Shown here: positions 1 through 10,841 of the stretch, piece by piece | How positions within the stretch are numbered: position 1 is the stretch's first letter | How the letters are laid out: the number at the start of each line of letters is the position of its first letter | NCBI RefSeq assembly: GCF_003384035.1 | Contig: NZ_QQAK01000017.1 | Span: 62,001-126,000, forward strand | DNA: 64,000 nucleotides | Direction: 5' to 3' | From: Sporosarcina sp. BI001-red | GTDB lineage: Bacteria; Bacillota; Bacilli; Bacillales_A; Planococcaceae | Program-made: the position numbers and the translations under genes | The notes under the pieces: model-generated | The model's database searches: none | Told to the model about the DNA's origin: nothing | The model's input: the letters and a program-made list of their open reading frames with translations, nothing else

Positions 1-965
1 GTATTGTAATGAGAGACACACTAGAGCACGAGGAACTTGAAGTTGTAGCAGTAAACGACTTAACGGATGCACCAATGCTTGCTCACTTGTTGAAGTATGA
101 TTCAGTTCACGGAATTCTGGATGCAGACATCACTTCGGATGAAAACCATATAATTATTAACGGTAAAAAAATTCGTGTCTATGCTGAAAAAGATCCAGCT
201 AACCTTCCATGGAAAGACCTTGGAGTCGACATCATTGTTGAAAGTACTGGAGTATTCCGCGACGCTGCAGGCCTACAAAAACACATCGATGCTGGGGCTA
301 AGAAAGTAATTCTTTCTTCACCTGCTAAAGGCGATGTAAAAACACTTGTTATGGGTGTGAACGAACAAGAATATGATGCAGCAACGGACCACTATGTATC
401 CAATGCTTCATGTACTACAAACTGTTTAGCACCAGTCGTTAAAGTATTGAACGAAAAATTCGGTGTTGAGCGTGGGATGATGACAACAATTCACTCATAC
501 ACAAACGATCAGCAAATTCTTGACCTTCCACACGAAGACTATCGTCGTGCTCGTGCGGCAGCAGAATCTATGATTCCAACAACTACAGGAGCAGCATCTG
601 CTGTAACAAAGGTAATTCCTGAATTGAAAGGGAAATTGGATGGAATGGCTGTACGTGTTCCAACACCAAACGTTTCACTCGTTGACTTTGTAGCTGAGTT
701 GAAAAAAGACGTTACAGTTGAAGATGTAAACAGTGCGTTAAAAGATGCGGCTGAAAACGAACTAAAAGGTTACTTGTTCTACAACGACCTTCCACTCGTT
801 TCGAAAGACTATAATGGCAACCATGCTTCTTCTACAGTGGATGGTCTGTCAACAATGGTTCTCGGAGATAACATGGTAAAAGTAATTAGCTGGTATGACA
901 ACGAACAAGGATATGCTGCACGATGTGTCGACCTTGCGTTGTTCATGAACAAAAAAGGGCTATAA
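1..965 (+). CDS. gapA: Glyceraldehyde-3-phosphate dehydrogenase, 5' end cut by window edge
   Basis: NAD-dependent glycolytic enzyme converting glyceraldehyde-3-phosphate to 1,3-bisphosphoglycerate in the cytoplasm. The reading frame is already open at base 3, so the N-terminal Rossmann glycine motif lies outside the window. About 320 of the usual ~335 residues are present. The VNDLTDA strand, the catalytic signature SNASCTTNCLAP (Cys codon 411-413), the HSYT histidine and the C-terminal SWYDNEQGYAAR are all visible. The next genes are pgk, tpiA, gpmI and eno, the classic Bacillales central glycolytic operon, which favours GapA over the gluconeogenic GapB. An ATG at 9 is internal, not the true start. 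Confidence 0.97.
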   Translation, partial: IVMRDTLEHEELEVVAVNDLTDAPMLAHLLKYDSVHGILDADITSDENHIIINGKKIRVYAEKDPANLPWKDLGVDIIVESTGVFRDAAGLQKHIDAGAKKVILSSPAKGDVKTLVMGVNEQEYDAATDHYVSNASCTTNCLAPVVKVLNEKFGVERGMMTTIHSYTNDQQILDLPHEDYRRARAAAESMIPTTTGAASAVTKVIPELKGKLDGMAVRVPTPNVSLVDFVAELKKDVTVEDVNSALKDAAENELKGYLFYNDLPLVSKDYNGNHASSTVDGLSTMVLGDNMVKVISWYDNEQGYAARCVDLALFMNKKGL

Positions 966-1041
966 GATTCAATCCTAAACATATATCGGGCACACAAAAT
1001 CTGGCTTATCAGATTGTGACCGATTATACTTAATAGAGGGC

Positions 1042-1077
1042 AGGAGGAACGGCATTGCCCGGTTCCTCCTTTTTTTA
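1042..1077 (+). terminator. Hairpin plus T-run between gapA and pgk
   Basis: A nine-base stem (AGGAGGAAC at 1042-1050 with GTTCCTCCT at 1062-1070) is followed by seven T. It fits an intrinsic terminator, probably partial, that lowers expression of pgk and later genes relative to gapA. This is inferred from position in the operon. Confidence 0.75.
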
Positions 1078-1112
1078 TCATAAACTTTTGTTGTGAAGGA
1101 GTGTTTGTTCGC

Positions 1113-2300
1113 ATGAATGCCAAAATGACGATGAAAGACTTGGATCTAAAAGGGAAACGAGTTTTCTGCAGAGTGGATTTTAACGTACCTATGGAAGACG
1201 GGAAAGTTTCAGATGATACTAGAATTCGAGCTGCAATCCCGACAATCGAGTATCTTTCTGAACAAGGTGCAAAAGTGATTCTTGCGAGTCACCTTGGCCG
1301 TCCGAAGGGTGAAGTGAAAGAAGATTCACGACTAACGGAAGCGGGAAAGCGATTAGCTGAATTGCTAGGTAAACCTGTTTTGAAATTGGACGAGTCTACT
1401 GGACCCGCAGTTGAGAAACAAGTTTCTGAGTTAGCGGACGGAGAAATTCTGTTGCTTGAAAATGTTCGATTCCATGCAGGTGAGGAAAAGAACGACGCTG
1501 AACTAGCTAAACAATTTGCTTCACTCGCAGACGTTTTCGTTAATGATGCATTTGGAGCAGCACACCGAGCACATGCAACAACCGCAGGAATTGCAGAGTA
1601 TCTCCCAAGTGTCCAAGGATTCTTACTTGAAAAAGAACTTGATGTCCTTGGAAAAGCATTATCCAATCCAGAACGTCCATTCACTGCAATTATTGGTGGA
1701 GCAAAAGTGAAAGATAAGATTGGTGTCATTGATCACTTATTGGATAAAGTGGATAACCTGTTAATTGGCGGAGGATTATCGTATACATTTATACGTGCAC
1801 AAGGGCACGAAATAGGAGATTCTCTCCTCGAGGAAGATAAGGTTGAACTAGCCAAATCATTCATTGAAAAAGCGAAAGAAAAAGGCGTCAACTTATACTT
1901 GCCAATCGATACAAGAGTGGCGGATTCGTTCTCAGAAACAGCAGAAACAAAAGTTGTTGCGGTTAGCGGCATTGAAAAAGGGTGGATGGGACTCGATATT
2001 GGTCCTAAAACTGCTGAACTTTACGACAGTGTCATCCGAGATTCAAAACTTGTTATTTGGAATGGACCGATGGGTGTATTTGAAATGGCCACGTTTGCTG
2101 AAGGTACAAAGCGGGTTGCTCAAGCAATGGCTGAAACAGATGCATTTACAATTATAGGCGGTGGCGATTCTGCTGCTGCGGTTGAAAAGTTTGAAGTAGC
2201 TGAGAAAATGGACCACATCTCAACAGGTGGCGGTGCGTCATTGGAGTTCATGGAAGGTAAAGAACTGCCTGGCGTTGCTGCATTAAAAGATCGTTCATAA
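1113..2300 (+). CDS. pgk: Phosphoglycerate kinase
   Basis: Transfers phosphate from 1,3-bisphosphoglycerate to ADP in glycolysis. The protein is about 395 residues, the family norm. Seen: CRVDFNVP at the N-terminus (substrate loop), [10 protein letters not shown], the hinge [11 protein letters not shown], the nucleotide-binding WNGPMGVFE and GGGDSAAA, and the C-terminal [14 protein letters not shown] at 1101 is in frame, but AAGGAG at 1096-1101 overlaps it and sits about 11 bases before ATG 1113. ATG 1113 is therefore preferred; ATG 1125 and 1131 are also possible. tpiA follows after 14 bases. Confidence 0.96.
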   Translation: MNAKMTMKDLDLKGKRVFCRVDFNVPMEDGKVSDDTRIRAAIPTIEYLSEQGAKVILASHLGRPKGEVKEDSRLTEAGKRLAELLGKPVLKLDESTGPAVEKQVSELADGEILLLENVRFHAGEEKNDAELAKQFASLADVFVNDAFGAAHRAHATTAGIAEYLPSVQGFLLEKELDVLGKALSNPERPFTAIIGGAKVKDKIGVIDHLLDKVDNLLIGGGLSYTFIRAQGHEIGDSLLEEDKVELAKSFIEKAKEKGVNLYLPIDTRVADSFSETAETKVVAVSGIEKGWMGLDIGPKTAELYDSVIRDSKLVIWNGPMGVFEMATFAEGTKRVAQAMAETDAFTIIGGGDSAAAVEKFEVAEKMDHISTGGGASLEFMEGKELPGVAALKDRS

Positions 2301-2314
2301 GGAGGAAACTACTC

Positions 2315-3076
2315 ATGAGAAAACCAATTATCGCAGGAAACTGGAAGATGTACAAAACGCTGGATGAAGCTGTTGCTTTTATCGATGCACTTGCTGGAAA
2401 GCTGAAGGAAACTGACAAGGCCGATATTGTTATATGTCCACCAGCACCTTACCTTGCAACACTTGTGGAAAAGTCTAAAGGATTACCTGTTCGTATTGGT
2501 GCACAAACGATGCATGAAGAAGTTGAAGGGGCATTCACGGGTGAAATCAGTCCAACCATGCTTTCAAGTATAGGTGTCGAATTTGTTGTGCTTGGGCACT
2601 CTGAGCGTAGACAATACTATAACGAGACAGACGAATCTGTTAACCGGAAAGTGAAGTCGGCTTTTGAGCATAAGCTCACACCGATTGTATGCGTAGGCGA
2701 GTCACTGGAACAACGTGAAGGCAACGCGACAGCAGATATCGTTTCGGATCAAGTGAAGAAGGCTTTTTCGGAAATTAGCGAGAAAGATGCGGCTACAGCA
2801 ATCGTTGCCTATGAGCCGATTTGGGCGATTGGTACTGGACGTACTGCAACTGCTGAAGATGCGAATGAAGTCTGTGCACAAATTCGTGCAGTCCTTACAG
2901 ACCTCTATTCTGACTCAGTGGCACAAGCTATCCGTATTCAATACGGCGGTAGTGTAAAGCCTGGCAACATTAAAGAACTCTTATCGATGAGTGATATCGA
3001 TGGAGCATTAGTCGGTGGAGCAAGTCTCGATCCGGAATCGTTCACCGCACTCGCGGAGGCTGGAGTAAATGTCTAA
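2315..3076 (+). CDS. tpiA: Triosephosphate isomerase
   Basis: Interconverts dihydroxyacetone phosphate and glyceraldehyde-3-phosphate. 253 residues, full length. Seen: GNWKMYK (catalytic Lys), [10 protein letters not shown] (catalytic His), [11 protein letters not shown] (catalytic Glu, loop 6) and the phosphate-binding YGGSVKPGN and [16 protein letters not shown] lies at 2300-2306 just before ATG 2315. The 3' end overlaps gpmI by 8 bases, so translation of the two is probably coupled. Confidence 0.97.
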   Translation: MRKPIIAGNWKMYKTLDEAVAFIDALAGKLKETDKADIVICPPAPYLATLVEKSKGLPVRIGAQTMHEEVEGAFTGEISPTMLSSIGVEFVVLGHSERRQYYNETDESVNRKVKSAFEHKLTPIVCVGESLEQREGNATADIVSDQVKKAFSEISEKDAATAIVAYEPIWAIGTGRTATAEDANEVCAQIRAVLTDLYSDSVAQAIRIQYGGSVKPGNIKELLSMSDIDGALVGGASLDPESFTALAEAGVNV

Positions 3077-4589
3077 AGGACCTGTTGGCCTCATTATTAT
3101 GGACGGTTTTGGACTGCGCTCAGAAACTTCCGGAAATGCTGTTGCGCATGCGAAAAAACCAAACTATGAGCGATTATGGAACGCATATCCCCACTCTACG
3201 TTAACGGCGTGTGGGGAAGCGGTGGGGTTGCCTGAAGGTCAAATGGGTAACTCTGAAGTTGGTCACTTGAATATTGGAGCTGGAAGGATCGTCTACCAGA
3301 GCCTGACACGGGTCAACAAATCGATTCGAGAAAACGACTTCTTCCAAAACGAAGCGTTACTTGCTGCTGTCCAGCAAGCAAAAGCGAATGGCGGTGCACT
3401 TCATCTTATGGGGCTTCTATCAGATGGTGGTGTTCACAGTCATTATGAGCATTTGTTTGCATTGCTTCGCCTTGCTGAAATGCATGGCGTTGAAAATGTG
3501 TATGTTCATGCGTTTTTAGATGGAAGAGACGTTGGTCCTAAAACTTCAATAACGTACATTAAAGAAACAGAAAACATGATGAAGTCACTTGGAGTTGGTC
3601 AGCTTGCGTCAATATCCGGTCGCTATTATGCGATGGATCGGGATAATCGCTGGGAACGTATCAAGTTGACGTATGATGTCATGGTGAATGGCGAAGGACC
3701 TGTTTATGCATCAGCAGAACAAGGGGTTCAGGCTTCCTACGATGCAGGTGTGACAGACGAGTTTGTTGTACCATTCATCGTTCAAAAAGAGGGGCAGGCT
3801 CCAATCCAAATTGCTGAAGGAGACGCCGCTATATTTTTCAATTTCCGACCTGACCGCGCGATTCAGTTATCCCGCGCGTTCACTCAAAATGGATTTGATG
3901 GATTTGCAGCAAAACAATTTACGAATTTGAAATTCGTTACATTTACGGATTACAGTGCTGAAGTTGCTTCCCAAGTTGTATTCGCCAGACAAGATTTGAA
4001 AAACACAATTGGTGAAGTTCTTTCTCAGAACAATATTCGTCAGTTGCGTATCGCGGAAACTGAAAAGTATCCTCACGTAACGTTCTTCATGAGTGGTGGA
4101 CGAGAGGAAGAATTTGAAGGCGAGAAGAGAATTCTAATCCCTTCACCTAAAGTTGCCACGTACGATTTGAAACCTGAAATGAGTGCATATGAAGTAACCG
4201 ATGCTCTGATCAAAGAAATACAAGAGGACCAAATCGATGCGTTCATTCTTAATCTTGCTAATCCTGATATGGTCGGTCATAGTGGGATGCTAGAACCAAC
4301 TGTGAAAGCGGTTGAGACAACGGATGAATGTGTTGGACGTATTTTGGACGTGTTACTTGCTAAAGGTGGAGCTGCGATTATAACTGCGGACCACGGAAAT
4401 GCAGACGAAGTGATGACAATCGAAGGTTCACCAATGACTGCCCATACGACAAATCCCGTGCCAGTGATTGTAACAAAAGATGGCGTTACACTAAGAGAAG
4501 GCGGTATTCTCGCTGATCTTGCGCCAACCATGTTAAAATTACTAAGTATCAAACAGCCAGAAGAGATGACAGGAACGCCATTATTTTAA
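3069..4589 (+). CDS. gpmI: 2,3-bisphosphoglycerate-independent phosphoglycerate mutase
   Basis: Mn-dependent enzyme converting 3-phosphoglycerate to 2-phosphoglycerate; in spore-formers it is also linked to spore phosphoglycerate metabolism. 506 residues, typical. Alkaline-phosphatase fold signatures seen: MDGFG (metal Asp), [14 protein letters not shown] (phosphoserine nucleophile), the DGRDVGP insertion, [15 protein letters not shown] and ADHGNADE (metal ligands). The start overlaps the end of tpiA by 8 bases and eno begins 18 bases downstream. Confidence 0.96.
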   Translation: MSKGPVGLIIMDGFGLRSETSGNAVAHAKKPNYERLWNAYPHSTLTACGEAVGLPEGQMGNSEVGHLNIGAGRIVYQSLTRVNKSIRENDFFQNEALLAAVQQAKANGGALHLMGLLSDGGVHSHYEHLFALLRLAEMHGVENVYVHAFLDGRDVGPKTSITYIKETENMMKSLGVGQLASISGRYYAMDRDNRWERIKLTYDVMVNGEGPVYASAEQGVQASYDAGVTDEFVVPFIVQKEGQAPIQIAEGDAAIFFNFRPDRAIQLSRAFTQNGFDGFAAKQFTNLKFVTFTDYSAEVASQVVFARQDLKNTIGEVLSQNNIRQLRIAETEKYPHVTFFMSGGREEEFEGEKRILIPSPKVATYDLKPEMSAYEVTDALIKEIQEDQIDAFILNLANPDMVGHSGMLEPTVKAVETTDECVGRILDVLLAKGGAAIITADHGNADEVMTIEGSPMTAHTTNPVPVIVTKDGVTLREGGILADLAPTMLKLLSIKQPEEMTGTPLF

Positions 4590-5900
<1,311 letters not shown>

Positions 5901-5915
5901 CAATAAGCAGAACTT

Positions 5916-5950
5916 AGAGACAACTGCTGTAATCAGCGGTTGTCTCTATT
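5916..5950 (+). terminator. Hairpin after eno
   Basis: A 14-base stem (5916-5929 with 5934-5947, one G-T pair) has a loop of about four bases. The following T content is weak, so it may terminate or attenuate at the end of the glycolytic operon before secG. Confidence 0.55.
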
Positions 5951-6007
5951 GCTATAGTTTGGTAAACTGGTATGGTAGTTGAGTTTTGTTTCAGGAGGTG
6001 GAACATT

Positions 6008-6235
6008 ATGCACGCGTTATTAATGACATTGCTCGTGATTGTCTCACTTTCACTAATTGTCGTTGTCTTGCTACAATCGGGGAAAAGTGCGGGCCTATCA
6101 GGAGCCATCTCCGGTGGTGCCGAACAGTTATTTGGTAAACAAAAGGCACGCGGTCTAGACTTAGTCTTGCAGCGCGTTACAATTGTACTTGCCGTGCTGT
6201 TCTTTGTACTGGCGATTGCGATCGTGAAAATATAA
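6008..6235 (+). CDS. secG: Preprotein translocase subunit SecG
   Basis: Small accessory subunit of the SecYEG channel. 75 residues with two membrane helices (about 3-22 and 53-74) separated by a Gly/Ser-rich loop, [19 protein letters not shown], the family signature. A longer in-frame extension begins at 5972, but AGGAGGTG at 5993-6000 lies seven bases before ATG 6008, which matches the usual SecG N-terminus. The order secG-est-rnr-smpB-ssrA is conserved in Bacillales. Confidence 0.93.
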   Translation: MHALLMTLLVIVSLSLIVVVLLQSGKSAGLSGAISGGAEQLFGKQKARGLDLVLQRVTIVLAVLFFVLAIAIVKI

Positions 6236-6250
6236 AAAGAAGCAATTTCC

Positions 6251-6280
6251 GCCTGGCCATCTGTACGGCCAGGCTTTTTT
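6251..6280 (+). terminator. Intrinsic terminator after secG
   Basis: GCCTGGCC at 6251-6258 pairs with GGCCAGGC at 6267-6274 and is followed by six T. This is a textbook rho-independent terminator. Confidence 0.88.
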
Positions 6281-6319
6281 ATTCAAAACTGGTTGAGTAA
6301 TGATTGGAGGTTAGGTCGC

Positions 6320-7066
6320 ATGAAAGTTTCTCATGCAAAGCCTTTCTTTTTTGAACATGGAAAGCGAGCAGTACTTTTACTGCATGGATTTACAGGGACA
6401 TCTGCAGACGTACGAATGATCGGCAGGTTCTTGGAGAAAAAAGGGATTACGTCCCTTGCGCCTCATTATAAAGGACATGGTGGCCCTGCAGAAGAACTCA
6501 TTCAAACAGGTCCTGAAGACTGGTGGCCTGATGTCATTCAAGCATATGACCAACTAAAGGAAGCGGGATATGACCAAATTGCGGTAGCAGGTTTATCATT
6601 AGGTGGCGTATTTTCCTTGAAATTAGGAGCAGAACGTCCAGTGATGGGTATTGTAACAATGAATGCGCCGATGTCGATGCGTTCTTTGGATCATATGTAT
6701 GAAGGGGTTCTCCACTACGCCCGTGAATATAAAAAGCTTGAAGGAAAAGATGAAGACACAATCGAAGCAGAGGTAACAGCTTTGCGTCAAAAGTCGATGC
6801 CAACGCTTGTCGATCTCCAGAAACTGATCGAGAACGTGAGAGCGGAAGTGGATACCATCTACGCACCGCTGTTAGTCGTTCAGTCCACTCATGATGAAGT
6901 GATTGATCCGAATTCTGGACAAATCATCTATGATAATGCAGAATCTACAGACAAAAAGATTTCACACTATGAGAAATCGAAGCATGTGATTACACTAGGA
7001 CCAGAAAAAAACGAGTTACATGATGAGATTTTTGAGTTTCTGGAGTCGCTAGATTGGGAAGAGTAA
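6320..7066 (+). CDS. est: Carboxylesterase, alpha/beta hydrolase of the Est30/YvaK type
   Basis: Cytoplasmic short-chain carboxylesterase of about 248 residues. Seen: oxyanion HGFTG, nucleophile elbow GLSLGG, acidic residue in STHDEVID and catalytic His in [13 protein letters not shown] and SLKLGAE also match the thermostable Est30/YvaK group. An in-frame upstream ATG at 6293 is not used: TTGGAGG at 6304-6310 lies nine bases before ATG 6320, and the protein then begins MKVSHAKPF like its relatives. It lies between secG and rnr as in other Bacillales; its natural substrate is unknown. Confidence 0.9.
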   Translation: MKVSHAKPFFFEHGKRAVLLLHGFTGTSADVRMIGRFLEKKGITSLAPHYKGHGGPAEELIQTGPEDWWPDVIQAYDQLKEAGYDQIAVAGLSLGGVFSLKLGAERPVMGIVTMNAPMSMRSLDHMYEGVLHYAREYKKLEGKDEDTIEAEVTALRQKSMPTLVDLQKLIENVRAEVDTIYAPLLVVQSTHDEVIDPNSGQIIYDNAESTDKKISHYEKSKHVITLGPEKNELHDEIFEFLESLDWEE

Positions 7067-7112
7067 TCCTAGCGATTTCAGGTAATACTAACAATATAAG
7101 GAGGGATGAGAA

Positions 7113-9470
7113 TTGGATAATTTTGAAAAAGAATTGCAACAAAAAATCCTTTCAACAATGAAAGACGATTCATACAAGCCATTGACTGTACAGGAAATCC
7201 AGGAGTTACTTGGAATGGAACAAGCCGCTGAATTTAAAGAACTTGTAAAAATGCTTGTCCATTTAGAACAAAAAGGACTCATCATTCGTTCCCGTACAAA
7301 CCGTTATGGTACTCCAGAGCGTATGAATCTTGTACGTGGAAAGTTTATCGGACATGCGAAAGGTTTTGGATTTGTCACACCTGAAACGGAAGGCATGGAT
7401 GATATTTTCATACCGCCGAACGAAGTTAATGGTGCCATGAATGGAGACATCGTGTTAGTACGCGTTTCTAGTAGCTCATTCGGAGATCGAAGAGAAGGCT
7501 CAATCAGTCGAATCGCTGAACGTAAAACAACAAAAGTTGTCGGTACGTATCAGGATAACAAAGGGTTCGGATTTGTCATTCCGGATGATAAAAAGCTGCC
7601 TATGGACTTATTCATTGCTAAAGGGAATAACTTAGGCGCTATCGATGGGCATAAAGTGGTTGCTGAAATTACTGAATTCCCAAGTGATATGAAATCTGCA
7701 ACAGGAATGGTTGTTCAAATACTCGGTCACAAAAATGATCCGGGCGTCGATATCCTATCGATCATCCACAAGCACGGAATTGCAATCGAGTTCCCTCCAG
7801 AAGTCCTTCAGCAGACAGACAAAATCCCTGCAGAAATTCAGGAATCAGATCTGTTAAACCGAAGAGACTTGCGAAATATGCTAACGATCACGATTGATGG
7901 TGCAGACGCGAAAGACCTTGATGACGCGATATCTCTAGTCAACAATGGAGATGGAACGCATACCTTATCCGTCCACATTTCAGACGTCAGCTATTATGTC
8001 ACTGAAAATTCACCGCTAGACGCTGAAGCGTATGATCGCGGAACTAGTGTCTATTTAACAGACCGCGTGATACCAATGCTTCCACATAAGTTATCGAACG
8101 GAATCTGTTCGTTACATCCTGATGTGGATCGGTTAACACTCACGTGTGAAATGACGATCGATGATACAGGTAAAGTGACACACCACGAAATTTATCCGAG
8201 TATTATTAATTCCGATTATCGGATGACGTATCAGGATGTCTACCAAATTGTTGACCAGTTGGACGAAGAACTACGTACGAAGTACTCGGAAATCGTTCCA
8301 ATGTTGACCGATATGGCAGAGCTTGCAAAAACCCTACGTCAAAAGCGTGGCGATCGCGGTGCAATCGATTTCGATTTCAAAGAATCGAAAGTATTAGTGG
8401 ATGAAGAAGGCTGGCCAACAGAGATTAAGATCATTGAACGTACCGTTGCTGAACGTATGATTGAAGAATTCATGCTTGCTGCAAACGAAACGGTCGCTGA
8501 ACACTTCCACTGGATGCAAGTGCCGTTCATGTATCGAATTCACGAAGATCCGAAACCAGAGAAACTTCAACGATTGTTTGAGTTCTTGACGAATTTCGGT
8601 ATTGTCGTAAAAGGTGCGGGCAACAAAGTACATCCACGTGCATTGCAAGAAATTACAGAGTCCATTTCAGGTCTTCCTGAGGAAACTGTTATTTCAACGA
8701 TGCTCTTACGTTCGATGCAACAGGCGAAGTATTATCAAGAAAGTCTCGGTCACTTCGGGTTATCCGCAGACTTTTATACGCACTTCACATCTCCAATCCG
8801 TCGCTACCCAGACTTGATCGTACATCGTCTCATTCGTACGTACTTGTTTGAAAAAGACGTTTCAGGGAAAACAATAGCTCATTGGGATGCAGAGCTACCT
8901 GAGATTGCGCAGCATACTTCTGATATGGAACGCCGTGCAGTAGATGCAGAGCGCGATACGGATGCATTGAAGAAAGCACAATTCATGTTGGATAAAATCG
9001 GGGAAGAGTTCGATGGTGTCATTTCATCTGTAACGAATTTCGGTTTGTTCGTGGAGCTTGAAAACAAAATCGAAGGACTCGTTCACGTTAGTTATATGAC
9101 AGACGACTATTATCGTTTTGACGACCGTCAATTGATGATGATCGGCGAGCACACTGGCAAGCAGTTCCGTATTGGGGATGAAGTCACTGTACGTGTGACC
9201 GCTGTGAAACCTGAAGAATCTTCAATCGACTTTGAAATTGCAGATATGAAGAAAACATTCCATAGAACACGTAAAACAACACCTAAAGTGATCCATGCGA
9301 AAAATAGACCTTCTGGCGATGCAAAGGATAAAGGATCTAAGAAAAGTGATTCCGGTAAACCGACTCATTCTGGAAAGCCAGCTGCCAAAAAGTCTGGTGG
9401 AAGCGAAAAGAAGAGATTTTACGATGGTGTTGCGAAGAAGAAGAAACAAAAACCTAGAAAAAGAAAGTGA
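7113..9470 (+). CDS. rnr: Ribonuclease R
   Basis: Processive 3'-5' exoribonuclease that degrades structured RNA and, with SmpB-tmRNA, nonstop mRNA. 785 residues. N-terminal winged helix (about 15-75), two cold-shock-type domains (about 75-225), RNB catalytic domain (about 250-580) with the Asp cluster in [17 protein letters not shown]1 domain (about 625-705), and a Lys/Arg-rich tail ending [11 protein letters not shown]. The start is TTG 7113, set by AAGGAGGG at 7098-7105. smpB and ssrA follow directly, matching the shared trans-translation role. Confidence 0.95.
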   Translation: MDNFEKELQQKILSTMKDDSYKPLTVQEIQELLGMEQAAEFKELVKMLVHLEQKGLIIRSRTNRYGTPERMNLVRGKFIGHAKGFGFVTPETEGMDDIFIPPNEVNGAMNGDIVLVRVSSSSFGDRREGSISRIAERKTTKVVGTYQDNKGFGFVIPDDKKLPMDLFIAKGNNLGAIDGHKVVAEITEFPSDMKSATGMVVQILGHKNDPGVDILSIIHKHGIAIEFPPEVLQQTDKIPAEIQESDLLNRRDLRNMLTITIDGADAKDLDDAISLVNNGDGTHTLSVHISDVSYYVTENSPLDAEAYDRGTSVYLTDRVIPMLPHKLSNGICSLHPDVDRLTLTCEMTIDDTGKVTHHEIYPSIINSDYRMTYQDVYQIVDQLDEELRTKYSEIVPMLTDMAELAKTLRQKRGDRGAIDFDFKESKVLVDEEGWPTEIKIIERTVAERMIEEFMLAANETVAEHFHWMQVPFMYRIHEDPKPEKLQRLFEFLTNFGIVVKGAGNKVHPRALQEITESISGLPEETVISTMLLRSMQQAKYYQESLGHFGLSADFYTHFTSPIRRYPDLIVHRLIRTYLFEKDVSGKTIAHWDAELPEIAQHTSDMERRAVDAERDTDALKKAQFMLDKIGEEFDGVISSVTNFGLFVELENKIEGLVHVSYMTDDYYRFDDRQLMMIGEHTGKQFRIGDEVTVRVTAVKPEESSIDFEIADMKKTFHRTRKTTPKVIHAKNRPSGDAKDKGSKKSDSGKPTHSGKPAAKKSGGSEKKRFYDGVAKKKKQKPRKRK

Positions 9471-9517
9471 ACCGGATTGCCAACTGGCCATTCGGTTTCA
9501 CGGGAGGGTGAATGACG

Positions 9518-9985
9518 ATGGCAAAAGGCAAAGGGAAAGTCCTTGCAGTCAATAAGAAAGCCAATTACGACTTCGCAATTGAAGAAACAATTGAAGCAGG
9601 TATTGTTCTGCAAGGCACAGAAATCAAATCGATCCGAAACGGGAAAGTACAGTTGAGAGATGCGTTCGTTCTCATCCGTAACAATGAAGCCTGGATCTCC
9701 AACATGCACATCAGTCCCTATGAGCAAGGGAATCAGTTTAACCATGATCCTGTTCGCTCTCGTAAACTACTGATGCACAAGAAACAGATTAGTACATTGA
9801 TCGGGCAGACGAAGGAAAAAGGGACTGCAATTGTTCCTTTGAAAATGTACATCAAAGACGGTTTCGCAAAAGTACTTGTTGGTGTCGGTAAAGGTAAGAA
9901 GTTGTATGACAAACGACACGACTTGAAAGAAAAAGAAGCAAAACGTGAGATGCAACGGGCTTTCAAAGACAAACAACAATATTGA
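9518..9985 (+). CDS. smpB: SsrA-binding protein SmpB
   Basis: Binds tmRNA and delivers it to stalled ribosomes. 155 residues. Seen: N-terminal [38 protein letters not shown], and the basic C-terminal tail that mimics an anticodon arm in the decoding channel ([20 protein letters not shown]). GGAGGGTG at 9503-9510 abuts an ATG at 9512 but is well spaced from ATG 9518, so 9518 is preferred. The stop codon overlaps the -35 box of the ssrA promoter. Confidence 0.95.
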   Translation: MAKGKGKVLAVNKKANYDFAIEETIEAGIVLQGTEIKSIRNGKVQLRDAFVLIRNNEAWISNMHISPYEQGNQFNHDPVRSRKLLMHKKQISTLIGQTKEKGTAIVPLKMYIKDGFAKVLVGVGKGKKLYDKRHDLKEKEAKREMQRAFKDKQQY

Positions 9986-10010
9986 TAGTTGGCGTTCGAT
10001 GAGGTATACT
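9982..10010 (+). promoter_or_regulatory. Sigma-A-like promoter for ssrA
   Basis: TTGATA at 9982-9987 and TATACT at 10005-10010 are separated by 17 bases. The -35 box overlaps the smpB stop codon (TGA 9983-9985). The expected start is near 10017, leaving a leader of about 78 bases with a small hairpin (CATCAGCA 10042-10049 with TGCTGATG 10056-10063) that would be removed by RNase P. Confidence 0.7.
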
Positions 10011-10094
10011 AATCTTAGTAATACAGTTCCGATAGTCTTAGCATCAGCAGGAGGCTGCTGATGACTCCAGACGATTCCCGGACATCCCTTTAAC

Positions 10095-10450
10095 GGGGAC
10101 GTTACGGATTCGACAGGGGTGGTCTAAGCGTGAGCTGCGCGTCGGAGGCTCGTCTCCGTCAGAAACGGACCTTAATAATAACAGGCAAAACTAACAACAA
10201 CCTAGCATTCGCAGCGTAAGCTGTTGAATCTGCCTTGCAATACCATCGCCCATGTGGCGTTGTAGGGCTAACCTAAAGTGGGATACGCTGGATGCTGCTT
10301 TTCGAGGCTCCCCAGAAGAGATTTCCGAAATAGAGCTCAGGAGGCCCTGTCTTCCGGCATAATGTAGCGCGAACTCAAATAGGAAAACTACACGCGTAGA
10401 CGTTTGCGTATTAGAGCCTCTGGACGTGGGTTCGACTCCCACCGTCTCCA
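10095..10450 (+). ncRNA. ssrA: Transfer-messenger RNA (tmRNA)
   Basis: Rescues stalled ribosomes in trans-translation. The 5' end GGGGACG pairs with the 3' CGTCTCC to make the acceptor stem. GGATTCGACAGGGG at the 5' side and GTGGGTTCGACTCCCAC at the 3' side form the tRNA-like domain. The tag frame runs 10184-10219 and encodes GKTNNNLAFAA then TAA, with resume codon GGC. The 3' CCA is not encoded (the discriminator A is followed by TAG), so it must be added after transcription. It sits directly after smpB. Confidence 0.96.
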
Positions 10451-10468
10451 TAGTGAAATATGGTCAGA

Positions 10469-10495
10469 ACACCATCCCTTGTGGATGGTGTTTTT
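10469..10495 (+). terminator. Intrinsic terminator of ssrA
   Basis: CACCATCC at 10470-10477 pairs with GGATGGTG at 10483-10490, followed by five T. An almost identical hairpin recurs at 27521-27546, at the other end of the accessory region. Confidence 0.88.
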
Positions 10496-10550
10496 GTTGT
10501 GGGAGGGAAATGTGATGTGGGAGATCGGGTTTTGCTGCGTTGGTTAGGTG

Positions 10551-10700
10551 AACGCTCATAAATCGAGAAATGTGATCATAAATCGCCGAATATGATCATA
10601 GACCGTGAAATTCGCTCATAAGAAAGAAAAAACGCTCATAACTCTCAAAAAGTGATCATAAAAGTATAATAGCGCTCATAAAACACGGAAAGCGCTCATA
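10551..10700 (+). repeat. Array 1 of 20-bp-phased CTCATA/ATCATA motifs (8 units)
   Basis: Eight ten-base blocks ending CTCATA or ATCATA start at 10551, 10571, 10591, 10611, 10631, 10651, 10671 and 10691, exactly 20 bases apart with no indel. The CTCATA/ATCATA order is C, A, A, C, C, A, C, C. The ten bases between blocks differ strongly. It is the same family as the 23-unit array at 43101-43550. No coding potential is seen; it lies just behind the ssrA terminator. Confidence 0.9.
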
Positions 10701-10841
10701 ACTAAAACGGTAATACTAAAAATCTACAGAATTTGAGTGAAATCTTAAATATTCCAGTACTGTCCAATATTTACAATCTGTCATTCCAACTTTAGTGTTT
10801 AAGATAATATAAGTATTGTAAAGAATGTGCAGGTCAGAAGC

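Noticed and set aside
1289..1729. Long antisense frames opposite glycolytic, fad and suf genes (for example this one opposite pgk)
   Set aside because: They mirror codon bias of the real genes and have no ribosome binding sites or recognised domains.
10095..10450. Prophage or island attachment at ssrA with a duplicated 3' end
   Set aside because: No second copy of the tmRNA 3' end (TTCGACTCCCACCGTCTCC) and no integrase were found in the window.
10191..10451. 86-codon open frame on the minus strand
   Set aside because: It is the antisense of tmRNA; such frames are a known artefact (METVGVEPTSRGSN type).
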